Assembly (NCBI GenBank): GCA_944381825.1
Contig: CALWMK010000009.1
Span: forward strand, 1-45,509
Direction: 5' to 3'
From: an uncultured Clostridia bacterium
GTDB taxonomy: Bacteria > Bacillota > Clostridia > Christensenellales > UBA1242
Length of the DNA: 45,509 nt
In this document: in pieces, positions 23,296 to 31,094 of the stretch
Layout: each line of letters starts with the position of its first letter
Numbering within the stretch: position 1 is the stretch's first letter
Notes under the pieces: model-generated
Seen by the model: only the letters and a program-made list of their open reading frames with translations
Database searches by the model: none
What the model was told of the DNA's origin: nothing
Program-made: the position numbers and the translations under genes

Positions 23296-25461
23296 ATGGA
23301 AAACAAAAGAAAAAACAATATCCTTCTTGTATTAACTCTTGGATTTATTTTTTTGTGTTCATATCTATTTTTTATTTTGGCTAGTGGACAAGAAATTAAT
23401 GCTGAACAATGGGGAATAAAAGTTTATTCTAATGAATTCGCTGGTGGTAATGGGACTGCCAGTTCTCCTTATGAAATTTCAACTCCAGAACAATTGGCAA
23501 GAATGAATTATTTAATTCGTACGGATTATGCAACATATGGAAACAGTCATTTTAAACTTATTTCGCCAATTGATTTAAGTGAACATGATGGACAAGATAT
23601 GCTGTGGCCAGCAATTGGAACAAGTTCTCAACCTTTTGCTGGAAACTTTGATGGTGGTGGACAAAGAATAACTGGACTTAATATCATCGCAAATGACAAT
23701 GCTTGCGGTCTTTTTGCCTATTCTAGTGGAACCATAAAAAATGTTATAATTTTAAATTCAAAAATAGAGAATGTAGAATGTAATAATATTGGAGGCATTG
23801 TAGGAAAAACAACAGGTGGTGAAATTTCAAGTTGTTATGTTGACATGGAAATTAAAGCTTTGGGTAAAAATAATGTAGGTGGTGTTATTGGTGAAAATAA
23901 TGCTTCTCTAAGCCAAATCTCTTTTGTTGGAACAATTATTGGCAGTAAAAATGTAGGCGGAATTTGCGGAAAATCTTATTCTGGACAAATTTCAAATTGC
24001 AATAATGCAGGCAATATTACTGCAGATTCTATTGTAGGTGGAATTTGCGGTTATATTTCATATAATAAAGAAGCGGATAAATCAGATTTTAGTAGAGTTG
24101 TACAACTTTGTTACAATAAAGGGGAATTGAAGGCTACTAACGGATACGGTGGGGGAATAGTTGGCTATTCAGAATTTTGTTCCGTTAATAAATGTTATAA
24201 TATTGCAAATTTGACCAATTGCTCTGGTATAGTTGGTTCTTTGGAGGGATATCATGTTATAGATACTGTAGGCGGTTCCTCAATTGAAATGATTACAAAT
24301 ATTACTAATTGTTACAATAGAGGAAAATTAAATTCATCAAATTCTATTGGTGGAATTGTTTATTATTTAAACAATGGTGAAATTAGAAATTGTTATAATT
24401 GTGGAGATATTGAAGGCGGTGATAGAACTGGTGGAATAGTTGGGCAGTATGCTTATGCATTATATATTTATAATTGCTTCAATTATTCTAAAATTAAAGG
24501 TGGAAATTCTGTTGGTGGAATTTTGGGCTTTGGTGATGACAATAGAGGAAATTATATCGAAATAATAAATTGTGGAAATAGTGGGGAGATAACCTCTACT
24601 GGAAACAATATTGGAGGCATTGCTGGCTATATCTATTCTTTTGCAGAATTTCAATCGGCTAGTGGAGATTATGAAACTCAAGGCGAAATTTCATCTTGTT
24701 TTAACACAGGTAAAATAACATCGCAAAGTCATTATGTTGGTGGAATAGTAGGAAATTTGAAAAGTATTTCATGCTTTGAAAACAATTATAATGATGCTGA
24801 CATTTCTGCTTGGAAGGGTGATTTTGTTGGTGGATTAGTTGGCTATATGTCAGCAAGACAAACCTTGCAATATTTTACAAATTGCTTTAATCGTGGGGAT
24901 GTAAGTGGCAATAGTAATGTAGGTGGAGTATTCGGCTACTGGAAAGAGATGACCGGAGCAAAAAACAAAATTACTAATGTTCATACTTTTGGAATAATCA
25001 CTGCTGCAACTTCTTCTTATGTTGGAAACTTTGGTGGTAGAGATTATCATAATGGTTTACAATATCAAAATTGCTATTTTTCCCTTGGCTATAATGGACA
25101 TACTAGAGGACTTGGAACTAGTAACGGTCGTGGGACAAATACTAATGGCTTAAATGAAATAGTTCCTCCAGTTAATTATGGAGCTGACATGTTTGGAAGT
25201 GCATTCACAAGCGCCTCTTCAAGCAATGTTTATGGTATTCAATTGGTGGTATTTAATGATGCAAATATATGGTATGTTGTAGAAGATTTTAAAGGCGGAG
25301 GTTCTTCTCAAACAAGAAAATATGACTTAAAATGCTTCTATTCCTCTCCATTTAACTCTTCGAAAGAACTTATTTTTGATGATAGCATTTGGCAAATTGA
25401 AGCTTCAATAAATGAAGGTCAACCATTTTTAAGAGAGTTTTATTGGATATATGTGGCTTAA
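23296..25461 (+). CDS. secreted GLUG-repeat surface protein
   Basis: The product has about 721 residues. The start is the ATG at 23296, behind AAAGGAGG; an upstream in-frame ATG at 23263 has a weaker site. A signal peptide or anchor (NILLVLTLGFIFLCSYLFFILA) is followed by an entry domain (about 40-130: GGNGTASSPYEISTPEQLAR ... FAGNFDGGGQRITGLNI). About ten degenerate repeats of the form VGGIVG...I.NCYN.G.I (about 145-565) follow and should build a right-handed beta-helix, then a C-terminal region without a recognisable sorting signal, dockerin or SLH domain. GLUG proteins are typically cell-surface adhesins or polysaccharide-associated; the exact ligand is unknown. Confidence 0.85.
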   Translation: MENKRKNNILLVLTLGFIFLCSYLFFILASGQEINAEQWGIKVYSNEFAGGNGTASSPYEISTPEQLARMNYLIRTDYATYGNSHFKLISPIDLSEHDGQDMLWPAIGTSSQPFAGNFDGGGQRITGLNIIANDNACGLFAYSSGTIKNVIILNSKIENVECNNIGGIVGKTTGGEISSCYVDMEIKALGKNNVGGVIGENNASLSQISFVGTIIGSKNVGGICGKSYSGQISNCNNAGNITADSIVGGICGYISYNKEADKSDFSRVVQLCYNKGELKATNGYGGGIVGYSEFCSVNKCYNIANLTNCSGIVGSLEGYHVIDTVGGSSIEMITNITNCYNRGKLNSSNSIGGIVYYLNNGEIRNCYNCGDIEGGDRTGGIVGQYAYALYIYNCFNYSKIKGGNSVGGILGFGDDNRGNYIEIINCGNSGEITSTGNNIGGIAGYIYSFAEFQSASGDYETQGEISSCFNTGKITSQSHYVGGIVGNLKSISCFENNYNDADISAWKGDFVGGLVGYMSARQTLQYFTNCFNRGDVSGNSNVGGVFGYWKEMTGAKNKITNVHTFGIITAATSSYVGNFGGRDYHNGLQYQNCYFSLGYNGHTRGLGTSNGRGTNTNGLNEIVPPVNYGADMFGSAFTSASSSNVYGIQLVVFNDANIWYVVEDFKGGGSSQTRKYDLKCFYSSPFNSSKELIFDDSIWQIEASINEGQPFLREFYWIYVA

Positions 25462-25625
25462 AAAATAATATTTTCTATTTTTGAAGAAGTTTTATTTTGA
25501 TCAACTTTTATAATTTTATCTAAAAATGTTTATTGATTATTTTCATAAGTAATGCAACTAAAATTATTTAAGCTTTTTTATTTATATTTCAACAAAGATT
25601 TTTATTGATTAATTATTTTTTTATT

Positions 25626-25653
25626 TTGATTTTTAAACCATTCGTGATATAAT
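25626..25653 (+). promoter_or_regulatory. promoter for the asp23-nusB-xseA-xseB-proS cluster
   Basis: TTGATT (25626-25631), 16-base spacer, TATAAT (25648-25653) with a TG just upstream (extended -10). It lies 23 bases before the asp23 ATG. Confidence 0.75.
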
Positions 25654-25676
25654 AATCTGATTTTATAGAGGTAAAA

Positions 25677-26063
25677 ATGACAAAAAATGAAAACGAACTT
25701 TCGTATAAAGGGAAACTTTCTTGTGATAAAAAAATTTTGCTTTCAATAATTTCTTTGGCGACTGAAGAAATTAACGGTGTTTCAATGCTTAAAGATAGTT
25801 TTTCTTCTAAGTTTAAAAATTTTTTTAAAAAGACAAAATTTCCAGGGATTCAAGTTCATTTTAATCCCAACGGACTTTTAGTAGTTGACATTAGTTTGAC
25901 AATTGAAAATGGTTTTAGTGTTCCAGATGTTGCGTTTAGAGTTCAAGAAAATGTAAAAAACAATATAGCATCAATGGTCAATATGAAAACAGCAAAAGTA
26001 AATGTTCATGTTTTGGGTGTTGATTTTAATGAAGAAAAAAAATTTGGTGAAGAACAAAAATGA
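25677..26063 (+). CDS. Asp23/Gls24 family envelope protein (YqhY-like)
   Basis: A 128-residue protein with the Asp23 fold: KLSCDKKILLSIISLATEEINGVSML, GLLVVDISLTIENGFSVPDVA, and VQENVKNNIASMVNMKTAKVNVHV. The position directly before nusB identifies it as the YqhY-type paralogue, which in Bacillus influences acetyl-CoA carboxylase activity. The start follows AGAGG. Its stop overlaps the nusB ATG (ATGA). Confidence 0.92.
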   Translation: MTKNENELSYKGKLSCDKKILLSIISLATEEINGVSMLKDSFSSKFKNFFKKTKFPGIQVHFNPNGLLVVDISLTIENGFSVPDVAFRVQENVKNNIASMVNMKTAKVNVHVLGVDFNEEKKFGEEQK

Positions 26064-26443
26064 GAAGAAATGCAAGAGAAAGTGCTTTTAAAATAATTTA
26101 TCAATCTCTATTTTTCGATGTTGCAGAAGATGAAATTGATAAATATGTAAAAGAAGATGGACTGAATGACGATGATTTTGTTTTTTCAAAAAACATTATT
26201 AATAAATATTTGCAAAATAAGAATGAAATAAAAGCTGAAATAGAAAAAAAATTGCAAGGCTATGAATATAACAGAATTTATAAAATAGATTTAGCCTTAA
26301 TTATACTTGCTTTAACAGAAGTTAAATTTTTATCAACAGCCAAAGCCATAGTTATAGATGAGGTAATAGAACTTGCCAAGTTATATTCAACTGAAAAAAG
26401 CCCGAAGTTTATTAATGGAATTTTGGCTTCAATTTTAAGTTAA
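26060..26443 (+). CDS. nusB: transcription antitermination factor NusB
   Basis: The 127-residue all-helical RNA-binding protein acts with NusE (S10) in rRNA antitermination. Family features are RRNARESAFKIIYQSLFF at the N terminus, a middle DLALIILALTEVKFL helix, and the C-terminal VIDEVIELAKLYSTEKSPKF and NGILASIL. It is slightly shorter than usual (about 135-140). It overlaps asp23 by four bases. Confidence 0.95.
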   Translation: MRRNARESAFKIIYQSLFFDVAEDEIDKYVKEDGLNDDDFVFSKNIINKYLQNKNEIKAEIEKKLQGYEYNRIYKIDLALIILALTEVKFLSTAKAIVIDEVIELAKLYSTEKSPKFINGILASILS

Positions 26444-26469
26444 TTTGTTTTATTTTTTCTAGGAAATTT

Positions 26470-27633
26470 ATGTTTGAACAAGTGTTAACTGTTTCACAAT
26501 ATGGAACATTTATAAAAAATATTTTCGATGCTGAGGTCATGTTACATGGTGTCAGTATTTTTGGTGAAATTAGTGGTTGGCAAGTTGTGCGTGACAATGC
26601 CTACTTTAATTTAAAAGATGAAAATTCTTGTATTTCTTGCGTTATGTTTGGTGTTGGTTTTCAATCTTTGAAAGATGGGGATTCAGTTATAGTTACTGGT
26701 TCACCAAACTATTATGTTAAGGGTGGAAAACTTAGTTTTAATGTTTTTAAAATTGAAAAAAAAGGTGTTGGCTCTCTTTATGAAAATTTAATAAAGTTGA
26801 AGCAAAAGCTTGAAAATGAGGGTTTGTTCGATTCTAAAATTAAAAAAAATTTGCCTGCGAAAATTAAAAAAATAGGAATTGTAACCTCAAACACTGGAGC
26901 TGTTTTACATGATATTATGCAGGTTTGTTCTAGAAGAAATCCCTTTCTTAATTTAGTTTTATATCCGGTGAAAGTTCAAGGTGAGGGTGCAGACACTCAA
27001 ATTGCAAAAGGAATTTTATATTTTAATAACACAGATGTAGATGTTGTAATAGTGGCAAGAGGTGGTGGCTCTCAAGAAGATTTATCTTGCTTTAATACTG
27101 AAAAAGTTGCAAGAGCGGGTTTTAATCTTAACAAGCCATTAATTTCCGCAGTGGGACATGAAACAGATTTTACTATTATAGACTTTGTGGCAGATATAAG
27201 GGCATCGACACCTTCTGTCGCAGGTGAATTGGTTTCTAAAAATATTTTTGAAGTTAGAGATTTTGCAAATAAAAGTTTCTTTAAACTTTCAAAAGCTCTT
27301 TTGAACATTATTTTGGCTCAATTTAAAGAAAATGAATACAAAATTAATAATGCTAAAGCTTTTTTAATGAGCAGATATAATGTTCAAAAAAATAAGAATA
27401 TATTTTTTAATCAAAAATTAGTTTCCATTTTCTCAAGTTTTCTCTTGCAAAAACAACATCGTGCATCTTATAATGAATTAAAAATTCAAAAGTTGAATCC
27501 AATGCAAATTTTGTCTTTAGGCTACGCAAAAGTTGAGCAAAATGGAAAAAACATAAAATTTTTAAGTCAACTTGATGACGCAAAGTTTGATTTATATTTC
27601 AAAGACGGAAAAACTGAAGCTAAAAAACTTTAA
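26470..27633 (+). CDS. xseA: exodeoxyribonuclease VII large subunit
   Basis: The 387-residue catalytic subunit of exonuclease VII degrades single-stranded DNA to oligonucleotides. An N-terminal OB fold (about 5-95: LTVSQYGTFIKNIFDAE ... VMFGVGFQSLKDGD) precedes the nuclease domain with VARGGGSQEDLSCFN and SAVGHETDFTIIDFVADIR. A helical region and a C-terminal LGYAKVE segment follow. AGGAAA precedes the ATG. xseB begins 12 bases later. Confidence 0.96.
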   Translation: MFEQVLTVSQYGTFIKNIFDAEVMLHGVSIFGEISGWQVVRDNAYFNLKDENSCISCVMFGVGFQSLKDGDSVIVTGSPNYYVKGGKLSFNVFKIEKKGVGSLYENLIKLKQKLENEGLFDSKIKKNLPAKIKKIGIVTSNTGAVLHDIMQVCSRRNPFLNLVLYPVKVQGEGADTQIAKGILYFNNTDVDVVIVARGGGSQEDLSCFNTEKVARAGFNLNKPLISAVGHETDFTIIDFVADIRASTPSVAGELVSKNIFEVRDFANKSFFKLSKALLNIILAQFKENEYKINNAKAFLMSRYNVQKNKNIFFNQKLVSIFSSFLLQKQHRASYNELKIQKLNPMQILSLGYAKVEQNGKNIKFLSQLDDAKFDLYFKDGKTEAKKL

Positions 27634-27644
27634 CAGGAGTTATT

Positions 27645-27827
27645 ATGGAATTTGAAGAAATAAATGAAGAGTTGGAAAATATCATTGAAAAATTAGAATC
27701 AGGTGAAATTACTTTATCAAAAGGCTTGGAACTTTATGAACGAGCCAAGTTTCTAATAAATGAATCTAATAAAAAACTAACAGAAGCTAAAATTAAATTG
27801 GAAACTATTAATGCGGAGGAAGAATAA
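27645..27827 (+). CDS. xseB: exodeoxyribonuclease VII small subunit
   Basis: A 60-residue helical hairpin protein with the family pattern FEEINEELENIIEKLESGE and SLxxGLELYERAKFL. Several copies bind the helical arm of XseA to make the holoenzyme. AGGAG precedes the ATG. proS starts three bases after its stop. Confidence 0.95.
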   Translation: MEFEEINEELENIIEKLESGEITLSKGLELYERAKFLINESNKKLTEAKIKLETINAEEE

Positions 27828-27829
27828 AC

Positions 27830-29533
27830 ATGAAAATTTCAAAATTGCTTGGCGAAAGAATTGAAAGCAAACCAACTAAGTCAATGGCAAGAAGCCATGA
27901 ATATTTATTAAGAGCTGGATATATTAAACAAATGTGTAATGGAATTTTTTCTCTTTTACCTCCTGCAGTTAGAGTGCAAAGAAAAATTGAAAAAATTATA
28001 AGAGAGGAATTGAACAAAGTTGATGGTCAGGAAGTTTTATTCCCTGTTATGATGCCAAAAGAACTTTGGGAAGAAAGTGGGAGATATACATCTATTGGTC
28101 AAGAAATGTTTAGATTAAAAGACAGAACTGGACATGATATGGTATTGGGCATGACTCATGAAGAAGCAGCAATTCATATTGCAAAGAATACCGTTAAAAG
28201 TTATGACCAACTTCCTTTTATGATATATCAAATTCAAACTAAACTTCGTGATGAGGCAAGGGCAAGAGCTGGGCTTATTAGAACTCGTGAATTCACCATG
28301 AAAGATGCTTATTCTTTTCATAATAGCTATGAAGATTTGCAAGATTATTATAATAAAATGCACGATGTTTATGAACGAATTTTTAAAAGAATAGGTATGA
28401 AAAATGTTGTTTCTGTCAAGTCTGATAGCGGAATGATGGGAGGAAGTATTAATCACGAATTTATGCTTTTAAACCCTATTGGAGAAGACAGTATAGTTAT
28501 TTGTGATAAGTGTGGTTATAGGGCAAATAATGAGGTGGCAACTGCTATTATTCCAAAAAATGAAATTGAAACTCAAGAGCTTAGTGAGGTTTATACTGGC
28601 GAAAAACATTCCATTGAAGAGGTTTGTGAACAATTAAATATTAAAAGTAAGCAAACATGTAAAGCGGTTTGTTACTATGCTGTTAACTTAAAAAAATATG
28701 TTGTTGCTTTTATTAGAGGAGACTTGCAAGTAAATGAAACTAAACTAAGAAATTTGGCAAAAGATGAAATTGTTCCAGTAGAAATTGAAGAGGGGTGTGA
28801 ACTCATCGCTGGCAATATAGGACCTAAAGTTTTTTCTGAAAATGTTTTGACATTTTATGATGCATCTCTTAAAGATGGATGTTTTGTTGTTGGTGCAAAT
28901 AAAAATGGTTACCATTTTAAGGGCTTTACTTTTGGTCGTGATTTTGATGTTGAGTTTAATGATATAGCCAAAGTTGAAGATGGACAAATTTGTCCAAATT
29001 GTAAAGAAGGACATGTCATCATTTCAAAAGGTGTTGAAGTGGGGCAAATCTTTCAATTAGATACAAAATATACTAAATCTATGAATATGACAATCCACAA
29101 TAAAAATGGTGAACTATTTTATCCTATTATGGGTTGTTACGGAATTGGTATTGGCAGAGCAATTGCTTGCGTTGCCGAAGAAAGTAGTGACGACTTGGGG
29201 CTAAAATGGCCGATTTCAATTGCTCCTTGGCAAGTCTATTTATGTCCACTTAGAGTTGATGATGAAAATATTAAAAAACAAGCTGATGCTTTATATGAAA
29301 AATTGTTAGCTGATGGCTTTGAGGTTTTATATGATGATAGAAATGCGTCCGCTGGAATTAAACTCACGGATAGTGAGTTAATGGGCATCCCAATTAGAGT
29401 TGTTATTAGTCCTAGAACTTTGAAGGAAGATAAAGTAGAGATTAAAATTAGAGGGGAACAAGAAGCATCTTTAATTGAACTTAAAAATTTAGAAGAAAAA
29501 TTAAAGGAAATTATAGAAAAAGAAAAAAGTTAA
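27830..29533 (+). CDS. proS: prolyl-tRNA synthetase, bacterial type
   Basis: The 567-residue class II synthetase charges tRNA-Pro. Motif 1 lies in SHEYLLRAGYIKQMCNGIFS and following residues, motif 2 is TKLRDEARARAGLIRTREF, and motif 3 is MGCYGIGIGRAIACVAEE. Between motifs 2 and 3 sits the editing (INS) domain of the bacterial form (about 230-390), which hydrolyses mischarged Ala-tRNA-Pro. The C-terminal anticodon-binding domain (about 465-567) contains VLYDDRNASAGIKLTDSELMG. The length is typical. GGAGG in the end of xseB supplies the ribosome binding site. Confidence 0.97.
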   Translation: MKISKLLGERIESKPTKSMARSHEYLLRAGYIKQMCNGIFSLLPPAVRVQRKIEKIIREELNKVDGQEVLFPVMMPKELWEESGRYTSIGQEMFRLKDRTGHDMVLGMTHEEAAIHIAKNTVKSYDQLPFMIYQIQTKLRDEARARAGLIRTREFTMKDAYSFHNSYEDLQDYYNKMHDVYERIFKRIGMKNVVSVKSDSGMMGGSINHEFMLLNPIGEDSIVICDKCGYRANNEVATAIIPKNEIETQELSEVYTGEKHSIEEVCEQLNIKSKQTCKAVCYYAVNLKKYVVAFIRGDLQVNETKLRNLAKDEIVPVEIEEGCELIAGNIGPKVFSENVLTFYDASLKDGCFVVGANKNGYHFKGFTFGRDFDVEFNDIAKVEDGQICPNCKEGHVIISKGVEVGQIFQLDTKYTKSMNMTIHNKNGELFYPIMGCYGIGIGRAIACVAEESSDDLGLKWPISIAPWQVYLCPLRVDDENIKKQADALYEKLLADGFEVLYDDRNASAGIKLTDSELMGIPIRVVISPRTLKEDKVEIKIRGEQEASLIELKNLEEKLKEIIEKEKS

Positions 29534-29548
29534 AACAAAGGATAAAGC

Positions 29549-30133
29549 ATGAATTATCAAGATGAATTTATTAAAATTTTTAGTGAGAATGTGAAAAGGG
29601 AGGGTGCGAATAATCTTTTAGAATGGCTTTTAAAGTCAGACTTTTTTACTGCGCCAGCGAGTTCTAAGTTTCATTCAAACTTTGCTGGAGGTCTTGTTTT
29701 TCATTCATTAAATGTTTATAAAAGATTTTTAAACAATGTAAAAAAAGAATATGGAGAGAAATTTGAAGAAAAAATTTCTCTTGAAACAATAGCTATTTGC
29801 GCTCTTTTACATGATGTTTGCAAAGTTGACTATTATAAAGAAGATTATAGAAATGTGAAAGTTGATGGCGTATGGGTTCAAAAACCATATTATACAATAG
29901 AAGACAAGTTGCCATATGGACATGGCGAGAAGTCGGTTTATATAATTAGTGGTTTTATGAAACTGACAAGAGAAGAAGCAATGATAATAAATTGGCACAT
30001 GGGTGGCTTTGACCAAAGAGTAATGGGTGGAAGTTATGCTATTTCTCAAGCATTTTATGCCTTTCCAAATGCGATGTTATTTCATATTTCTGACATGGAG
30101 GCAACTTATTTAGATGAAGTTGCTTTAAATTAA
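29549..30133 (+). CDS. HD-domain phosphohydrolase
   Basis: A 194-residue metal-dependent HD-superfamily protein. The likely ligands are in order: the His of LVFHSLNVYK, His-Asp in CALLHDVCKVDYY, the His of YGHGEKSVYI, INWHMGG, and the Asp of FHISDMEATYLDE. The family includes nucleotidases and phosphodiesterases; the substrate cannot be read. AAAGGA precedes the ATG, 15 bases after proS, so it is probably the last gene of the asp23-proS transcript. Confidence 0.88.
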   Translation: MNYQDEFIKIFSENVKREGANNLLEWLLKSDFFTAPASSKFHSNFAGGLVFHSLNVYKRFLNNVKKEYGEKFEEKISLETIAICALLHDVCKVDYYKEDYRNVKVDGVWVQKPYYTIEDKLPYGHGEKSVYIISGFMKLTREEAMIINWHMGGFDQRVMGGSYAISQAFYAFPNAMLFHISDMEATYLDEVALN

Positions 30134-30155
30134 AATTAATTTTAATAAAAAAAAT

Positions 30156-30194
30156 AAATTAATATTTAATTAAAATTAAATATTAATTTTTTAT
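30156..30194. terminator. bidirectional AT-only terminator hairpin
   Basis: A perfect 16-bp A/T-only stem (30156-30171 with 30174-30189), followed by T on the right and preceded by an A-rich run. It lies between the converging HD and rluA-type genes. Confidence 0.7.
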
Positions 30195-30227
30195 ACTTTA
30201 AGTTCGTATTTTTAAATTTTTTAAAAA

Positions 30228-31094
30228 TCAATTAATTAAGCTTAAAATGTCGTTTGGGAAAGGAGCAATTAAATTAATAGCATGATTTGATATTGGATGA
30301 ATTAAAGTAATTTCGTATAAATGTAATGCAGTTCTTGAAATTAAATTTGAACTTTGACCATATAAAGAATCACCTAAAAGTGGATGAGAAATTGAGGAAA
30401 GATGGACTCTTATTTGATGTGTTCTGCCATTTTCAATTTTTATTTTACACAAGGTATAATCGTTAAAAATTTTAATTGGTTCAACATGTGTTGTTGCAGA
30501 CTTGCCATTTAAGTCAACAACTCTTTTTCGAATATTAGTTTTGTTTTCGTCTTGCAAGGTTAAAATGTTTTTTTTAATAGTTTTTAGTTTGGTTATTTGC
30601 CCACAAACAATTGCAAAATAGTTTTTTTCGCTTATGCAGTTAAACAATTTTTCACATATGAATTGGTTTTTTGCAATTAACACTAGACCGCTGGCTTCTT
30701 TATCTAAACGATTGATTGGTCTAAAAGTGAAAGGTAAATTTTTATAATAATTTAAAACCATGCCTGCCAAACTTATTTCATTGTGAAGTTTTGAAGGAAT
30801 TGTGACAATGTTTGCTGGCTTGTTTACGGCTAATAGGTCTATATCTTCATAAACAATTTCTAAAGGTAAATCTGTGTTTTTTATATTGCTTCTTTTTGAA
30901 ACTGGCTCTTTTTCTATTTCTAAAACATCGCCTTTTAAAAGAGGTGAGATTAATTTTTTAGGGTAAGAATTAACTAAAATTGCAGCTGTATTTTTTTTAA
31001 GTGCAATAATAAAATTTTTTGAAAGATTTTGTTCTTTCAAAAAATTTAAGATGCTTGGATATTCTTTTTCTATTTTAAAGCTAACATAGTTCAT
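30228..31094 (-). CDS. RluA-family RNA pseudouridine synthase
   Basis: A 288-residue enzyme that isomerises uridine to pseudouridine in RNA. An N-terminal S4-like region (about 12-65) precedes the catalytic domain. The catalytic Asp is in RPINRLDKEASGLVL, where the usual HRLD reads NRLD, and the conserved GRTHQIRVHL and HPLLGDSLYG follow. The target (RluD-like 23S sites or others) cannot be assigned. Its ATG overlaps the pheT stop by four bases, so it is the third gene of a pheS-pheT-rluA operon. Confidence 0.93.
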   Translation of the reverse strand: MNYVSFKIEKEYPSILNFLKEQNLSKNFIIALKKNTAAILVNSYPKKLISPLLKGDVLEIEKEPVSKRSNIKNTDLPLEIVYEDIDLLAVNKPANIVTIPSKLHNEISLAGMVLNYYKNLPFTFRPINRLDKEASGLVLIAKNQFICEKLFNCISEKNYFAIVCGQITKLKTIKKNILTLQDENKTNIRKRVVDLNGKSATTHVEPIKIFNDYTLCKIKIENGRTHQIRVHLSSISHPLLGDSLYGQSSNLISRTALHLYEITLIHPISNHAINLIAPFPNDILSLIN

